Shown: positions 59,010-64,000 of the stretch, one piece after another
Numbering within the stretch: the first letter of the stretch is position 1
Layout of the letters: the number at the start of each line of letters is the position of its first letter
From: Ceratorhiza oryzae-sativae
Taxonomy: Eukaryota; Basidiomycota; Agaricomycetes; Cantharellales; Ceratobasidiaceae
NCBI GenBank assembly: GCA_030998015.1
Contig: JARWMV010000237.1
Coordinates: 248,001-312,000, forward strand
Direction: 5' to 3'
DNA: 64,000 nt
Notes under the pieces: generated by a model
Told to the model about the DNA's origin: nothing
The model's input: the letters and a program-made list of their open reading frames with translations, nothing else
Database searches by the model: none
Made by a program: the position numbers and the translations under genes

Positions 59010-59360
59010 ATTACCGCCCTATCAATGTCACTATAGTCACTGTCGATAACGAAATGTATCCCATGCGTCAATTCATTTGCGTGCGTCTCACCAGCACCCA
59101 TACACTCTCAGACAATGTCAGGCCTAGCCGACGAGGGCGAGGCTCGTCGTTATGATTCCAGATAACGCCAGAACTCATATGGGTCGGTCCAGCTCTGGGC
59201 CACCCCCTTAATTTAGTCATGCAATGTAAAATCCAGCTTGGTCGGTGGTGGATGCGTAATTCCCGACCAACGTGCAGGGCCCTGACTGATTGGGCGCATG
59301 TATAGGATTGGGGTAGAATCCAAGCGTTCGTCCGTGGCACCCTTTGCTCGCTTTCGCATT

Positions 59361-60614
59361 ATGGCATCAACAACACTGCCGTGGCTTTCAACGAAGTTCC
59401 AAATGGATATCCAGTTGCTAAGAGAACAATCATCACAAAATCAGAAACCATCAACTTCGAGTTCGTTCCTCCCGATGGCGGGGCCCTGGTTAAAACTTTA
59501 TGCTTGTCAATCAGGCCATACCTCCGAGGCATGATGCCAGACTCCTCAATTAAGTACTATAACTCTGCCTGCAAGATAGCTAAACCGTAGGCGTGCATCT
59601 ACAGGCTGCTTGGTTAGGGATTAATCAGCAGTTTACCATCATGGTGTGGGGATGGGCCTTAGTCTCGATTCTAATATCCGAGGTACCAGGCGTAGGCCCA
59701 GGAGATATTCGCATGGTGGAAAACCGCCGCGAGTCACGAAGGCTGTGGCTCTCAGACTACTTTTGCTAAGCACTCCACTCGTCTAATTTGGCATTCCAAT
59801 ATTATAACTTCTTACCAATAGATCACGTATTGCTAGCAGTACCAAAAGATTCAAAAATTCCATTGACAATATATCTTAGCGTTCTTAGAATGCCAGGTCG
59901 GTTCTCCGAGCAGGACTGGGCATTGACAGCTTACCAGGGTCTTGTTGTTTAGGAATGACGGCCGTTTGCGGACTTGAAATGGTGAGGAAACCGCAGAAAG
60001 TCAAAAAAAAAAAAAAACACATATTTTTCCTTCAGCGCAAACGCGGTGGGATCGTGAGCATGGATTGTAAGCGAAAAACTGGCCAATACCTAACGCAAAC
60101 ATGAAGTCTTGTTGCGCAATTGTGCAAAGCGAAAGGGTTGCATTTTATTGGAACTGCTGGTTCAGACGATAAATTAAGGCTTATGGAGGGTATTGGTGTC
60201 AACGCCGCCTTCAACTATAAGACACAAGATGTGGCGGACTTGCTAGCGGCGGATGGGCCTATTGGTGTCTGCTGGGATAATGTCGACGGCCCCACTCTTG
60301 AGGTACGCACCTTGGGTTTTCACCATGAACCAACAGGAGCACAGGAGCATGATTACAAGCCGCAATCACCGCTTGCAGGTTCAACGGGCGAGTGGCAATT
60401 TGCGGAGCAATTTCCGAGTACAATAATACCAGAGAAACTTATGGCATCAAGGTGCTTATCGACCAATCGGGGCGTATCCCCCAGAATTGATTCATTTATT
60501 TTCGTAGACTACTCGCAAATCTTGGTCAAAAAGCTTACAGTTCAAGGCTTCGCAGTGTTCGTGTCCGAGCCTCGGTGTGAGGGAACATACGATAATCCCG
60601 TGAAGTTCCTTTAG
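59361..60614 (+). pseudogene. Medium-chain NADP-dependent reductase (MDR), decayed
   Basis: The N-terminal fragment (59370-59590) reads NGYPVAKRTIITKSETINFEF, then LVKTLCLSIRPYLRGMM, as in leukotriene-B4-dehydrogenase/alkenal-reductase-like MDR enzymes. The middle (about 59600-60100) has lost its frame and contains a poly-A run near 60004. A C-terminal fragment (60120-60614) gives CKAKGLHFIGTAGSDDKLRL, FNYKTQDVADLL, WDNVDGPTLE and LVKKLTVQGFAVF, the NADP-binding and closing parts. Both ends lie in the same order as a normal 340-residue enzyme, but stretches between them are unreadable even allowing for introns, so I call it a pseudogene. It follows the P450 gene by 350 bp in the same direction; a shared function is not shown. 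Confidence 0.65.
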
Positions 60615-60866
60615 GGACTGGCGCCTTTGGTTTAGTCTGGCCCAGTGAAATGGTGCGAGCAGGTGTTTAAGGGTATCAATGAAATGGTAGAAAGAGTGGC
60701 TGCCGTCCAGACCGGAACAGCACCGCAGAGGTCAATGTCAAGGTTACTGATTTGTAATGCGCAAATGCTTATGAATGCATGTGGTCGCCACCGCTAAGCG
60801 CCCATCTGACTGATTGTTATGGGTGTTACACGTGACTTGGAGGCGTTTTAAAACAAGCACACCGAG

Positions 60867-60872
60867 ACGCGT
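60867..60872 (+). promoter_or_regulatory. MCB-like ACGCGT in the RNR1 promoter
   Basis: ACGCGT lies 203 bp upstream of the RNR1 start. In yeasts this MluI cell-cycle box binds MBF and drives S-phase expression of ribonucleotide reductase; conservation here is inference. Confidence 0.45.
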
Positions 60873-61074
60873 CGTTATCTTCCAACCACCACGCATCGAG
60901 ATTCGCGCGTTGAACCCGGTCTTCTTGCAAACCTGCTATACCCTCTGTTGGATCTGTGCTGTCTAGCTCCTGGATTGTCTGTATCACTATGGCTTACGTC
61001 TTTAAGAGGGGTAAGCTCTCCCGGAGAATACATCTCCAACTGTGGCGCTGATGCTCGCATTCTGCTCCTTGCGC

Positions 61075-64000
61075 ATGAACTTCATCCGGTGTCTAGACGG
61101 GTAAGCCCTGTCGTTCCCCGACCAGATTTATCGTGTCATATGCTAACCCTGAATCCAGACGCAAAGAACGAGTTGCGTTTGACAAAATCACCGCGCGTAT
61201 AACCAAACTATGTTATGGTCTGGACCGCAATCATGTAGATCCAATCGAGGTTACCAAGAAGGTCATTGCTGGCGTGTATGCTGGCGTAACGACTGTTGAG
61301 CTAGACAACCTCGCGTCGGAAACGGCGGCGTATCTGACCACAAAACATCCGGACTATGCTATTTTGGCTGCGCGTATTGCTATTAGCAACCTTCACAAGG
61401 AAACCAAAAAGAGTTTCAGCTCTGTGATCGCAGATTTGCACAATTATGGTGAGCATAATTTTTAGCGTGATGTTCTGGTGACTAAGTGTATCGCAGTCAA
61501 CCCCAAGAATGGTCGCCCAGCGGGAATGATCAGCAAAGAAATCTTTGAGGTTGTCCAAGAGAACGCAGCCTTGCTCGATTCAGCAATGATATACGAGCGT
61601 GACTTCCATTATAATTTGTGGGTGCGATCTACTCGCAACCATCTGCATATAACTAACATAATTTGTAGCTTTGGTTTTAAAACTCTCGAACGATCCTATC
61701 TTCTCCGTATCGATGGCCGAGTTGCCGAACGCCCTCAGCACATGTTGATGCGTGTCGCTGTTGGCATTCATGGTCGAAACATTGAGAAGGCAATCGAGAC
61801 GTACAACCTTATGAGCGAACGGTGAGCATCTAGCGTACATTGCATACATTCGTTATCGACATGTTCTCTCAGATACTTTACACATGCATCGCCAACCCTG
61901 TTCAACGCTGGCACACCTCATCCACAGCTCTCCTCGTGTTTCCTCGTCGCGATGAAAGATGATAGCATTGACGGAATTTACGATACACTTAAAACGTGTG
62001 CCATGATTAGCAAGGTTAGTGGCTATTACCAAGCCTCGGCCTTTGATATTAATCGGGTTTATAGACGGCTGGCGGAATCGGCCTTCACATCCACAACATC
62101 CGTGCCACCGGATCCTATATTGCAGGTACTAACGGGTACAGCAATGGTATTGTACCCATGCTGCGCGCATACGATGCCACTGCTCGTTACGTGGACCAAG
62201 GCGGTAACAAGCGGCCTGGCGCGTTTGCCATTTACCTTGAGCCCTGGCATTCGGACATCTTTGAGTTCTTAGACCTGCGCAAGAACCACGGCAAAGAGGA
62301 AGTTCGCGCCCGCGATTTGTTCTACGCACTTTGGATTCCGGACCTGTTGTATGTACACTCTGAACGCGACCGCTTTCAAAAACTGAATCAATGTCTAGTA
62401 TGCAGCGTGTTGAGCAAGACGGTGATTGGTCCCTGTTTTGCCCGAATGAGGCGCCAGGGCTCGCCGACGTTCATAGCGCCGAGTTCGTCACCCTCTATGC
62501 AAAATACGAAGCAGAAGGCCGAGCTCGCAAGACCATCAAGGCTCAGAAGTTGTGGTATGCAATTCTCGATGCACAAATTGAGACGGGTGGTCCATTCATG
62601 CTCTACAAAGACGCGGCAAATGGTCAGTCTAAACTTCCTTGGAAAGTGTCCCCGGCTAACGATCATCAAAGCCAAATCTAACCAACAAAACCTCGGCACT
62701 ATTAAATCCTCTAATCTTTGCACCGAAATTATTGAGTATTCTGCACCGGATGAAGTGGCTGTTTGCAACCTTGCGTCGATCGCTCTTCCTACTTTTATCG
62801 TCAACGACCCATCCGCACCGCATGGAAAGCGCTACGACTTCCAGAAGTTACACGATGTGACCAAGGTCGTCACTAACAACTTGAATGCCATCATTGATGT
62901 CAACTACTATCCTGTTCCCGAAGCTCGTAACTCGAACATGCGACACCGCCCCATTGGAATCGGCGTCCAGGGTTTGGCCGACGCATTTATGTGTCTCAAG
63001 ATGCCATTTGATTCTCCCGAGGCGCGCGAGCTCAATTTGCTTATTTTCGAGACTATCTACCATGCCGCGGTCGAGGCTAGTGCGGAGCTAGCTGAATCCC
63101 AGGGAGCATACTCGACCTTCCCCGGGTCGCCAGCGAGTCAAGGCAAACTGCAATTCGATTTGTGGGGCATCACGCCGACCGGATTGTGGGAATGGGAGGA
63201 TCTTAAAGCAAAGGTTGTGCGCACTGGACTCAGGAATTCGCTTTTGCTGGCGCCCATGCCCACGGCTAGCACCAGCCAAATTTTGGGCTTCAACGAGTGC
63301 TTCGAACCTTATACGAGGTAAGCACTTTTGCTACATGTAGGTTAATGTGGTCCCATAGCTCTTCGGTTCGTAGCAATATCTACACCCGTCGCGTGTTGGC
63401 TGGAGAATTCCAGGTCGTGTGTCCTTGGTTGCTCAAAGACCTGGTGACCCTGGGATTGTGGAACGATGACATGAAGAATATGATCATTGCCTCGGGTGGT
63501 ATGTTGCCATCCTCCAAGTCAAACCCAGTTAATAACATCCTCGGCACCTAGGCTCTATTCAGAATATTTCTGGAATCCCCGACGACATCAAAGCAATTTA
63601 CAAGACGGTGTGGGAGATCAGTCAGAAGACGGTGTTGAACTTGGCTGCAGACCGAGGTGCCTTTATCTGCCAAAGCCAGAGCTTAAACGTCCATCTTCAA
63701 AGCCCAACCCATCGCCAACTGGTGAGTTTAATTCCGGTAATATCGTATGCATAACTAATCGTCGGCTCAGACCAGTATGCATTTCTACGGTTGGAAGAAG
63801 GGCCTCAAAACCGGCATGTAGTACGTGAAATGTGTATCGCAACTGCTAGGCCATTGATTAACATTGTGTCTAGCTACTTGCGCACCCGCCCTGCTGCCCA
63901 AGCCATTCAGTTCACGGTGGACCAGAGCGTCATCAAGCAAGCGAACGCAGCCAAGGCTGCAGCGATCACGCCAGCAACTCTCGTCAAGCGAGAAATTAAA
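61075..64000 (+). CDS. RNR1: Ribonucleoside-diphosphate reductase large subunit, 3' truncated by window end
   Basis: Reduces ribonucleotides to deoxyribonucleotides for DNA synthesis. The short first exon from ATG 61075 (MNFIRCLDG) and intron 61101-61158 join the ATP-cone ([20 protein letters not shown]). Further exons give [32 protein letters not shown] and [14 protein letters not shown] (active-site Cys). [56 protein letters not shown] and [12 protein letters not shown] (second catalytic Cys, with the NxCxE site) follow. [38 protein letters not shown], and [15 protein letters not shown] complete the body up to the window end, where the reading frame is still open (TLVKREIK). The C-terminal CxxC tail lies outside. 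There are at least ten introns of 45-75 bp, all consistent. No frame break was seen; it is probably functional. Confidence 0.93.

Noticed and set aside
54818..60614. P450-reductase and neighbouring MDR gene as a biosynthetic cluster
   Set aside because: Only two oxidoreductases, one a pseudogene, with no core synthase or transporter; nothing supports a cluster.

Overview
The window is nuclear DNA of a filamentous basidiomycete. Genes have many short introns (about 50-60 bp, GT..AG), and the repeats are typical of Agaricomycetes: a Plavaka-type transposase, chromoviral Ty3 elements and a CYP505-type P450-reductase fusion. A Rhizoctonia/Thanatephorus-like fungus is my best guess, from family recognition only.

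Left half (1-33.4 kb) is a nested transposon graveyard. An old CpG-stripped solo LTR (331-967) lies beside a complete 11.7-kb Ty3/gypsy chromovirus (1235-12970; LTRs with TG..CA ends; target duplication CTAAG). Its gag and pol are broken, and a 1.04-kb inverted-repeat LTR derivative sits in its RNase H. Downstream of the chromodomain it carries about 3.6 kb of unusual cargo: an unrecognised 272-codon ORF, a short antisense Cys-rich ORF, an intergenic region with tandem repeats, hairpins and a TATA box, and a rolling-circle Rep gene of the CRESS-DNA (geminivirus-like) type with HUH endonuclease and superfamily 3 helicase motifs, broken by one in-frame stop. A tRNA-like pol III unit lies just before the 3' LTR.

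From about 15.2 to 25.9 kb a decayed hAT transposase gene is split by a 7.0-kb minus-strand Ty3/gypsy element (15874-22893, duplication GTGCT) and by a 1.42-kb non-autonomous hAT element (23892-25312, 8-bp duplication AGGACAAG). A Plavaka transposase relic (about 27.5-32.4 kb) is interrupted by a solo LTR (31286-31973, duplication ACTTG).

Right half (33.4-64 kb) holds host genes: a secreted GH27 alpha-galactosidase (-), a mitochondrial/peroxisomal carnitine acetyltransferase (-), a 5'-truncated LINE copy, a TPR-CHAT protease-like gene with about sixteen near-identical 135-bp repeats (-), a DDHD phospholipase (+), a CYP505-like P450-reductase fusion (+), a decayed medium-chain reductase (+), and the ribonucleotide reductase large subunit (+), which runs off the end. 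These are unrelated single genes with no evident pathway cluster. Several otherwise good reading frames carry 1-2 bp deletions, so either recent decay or assembly indels must be considered.
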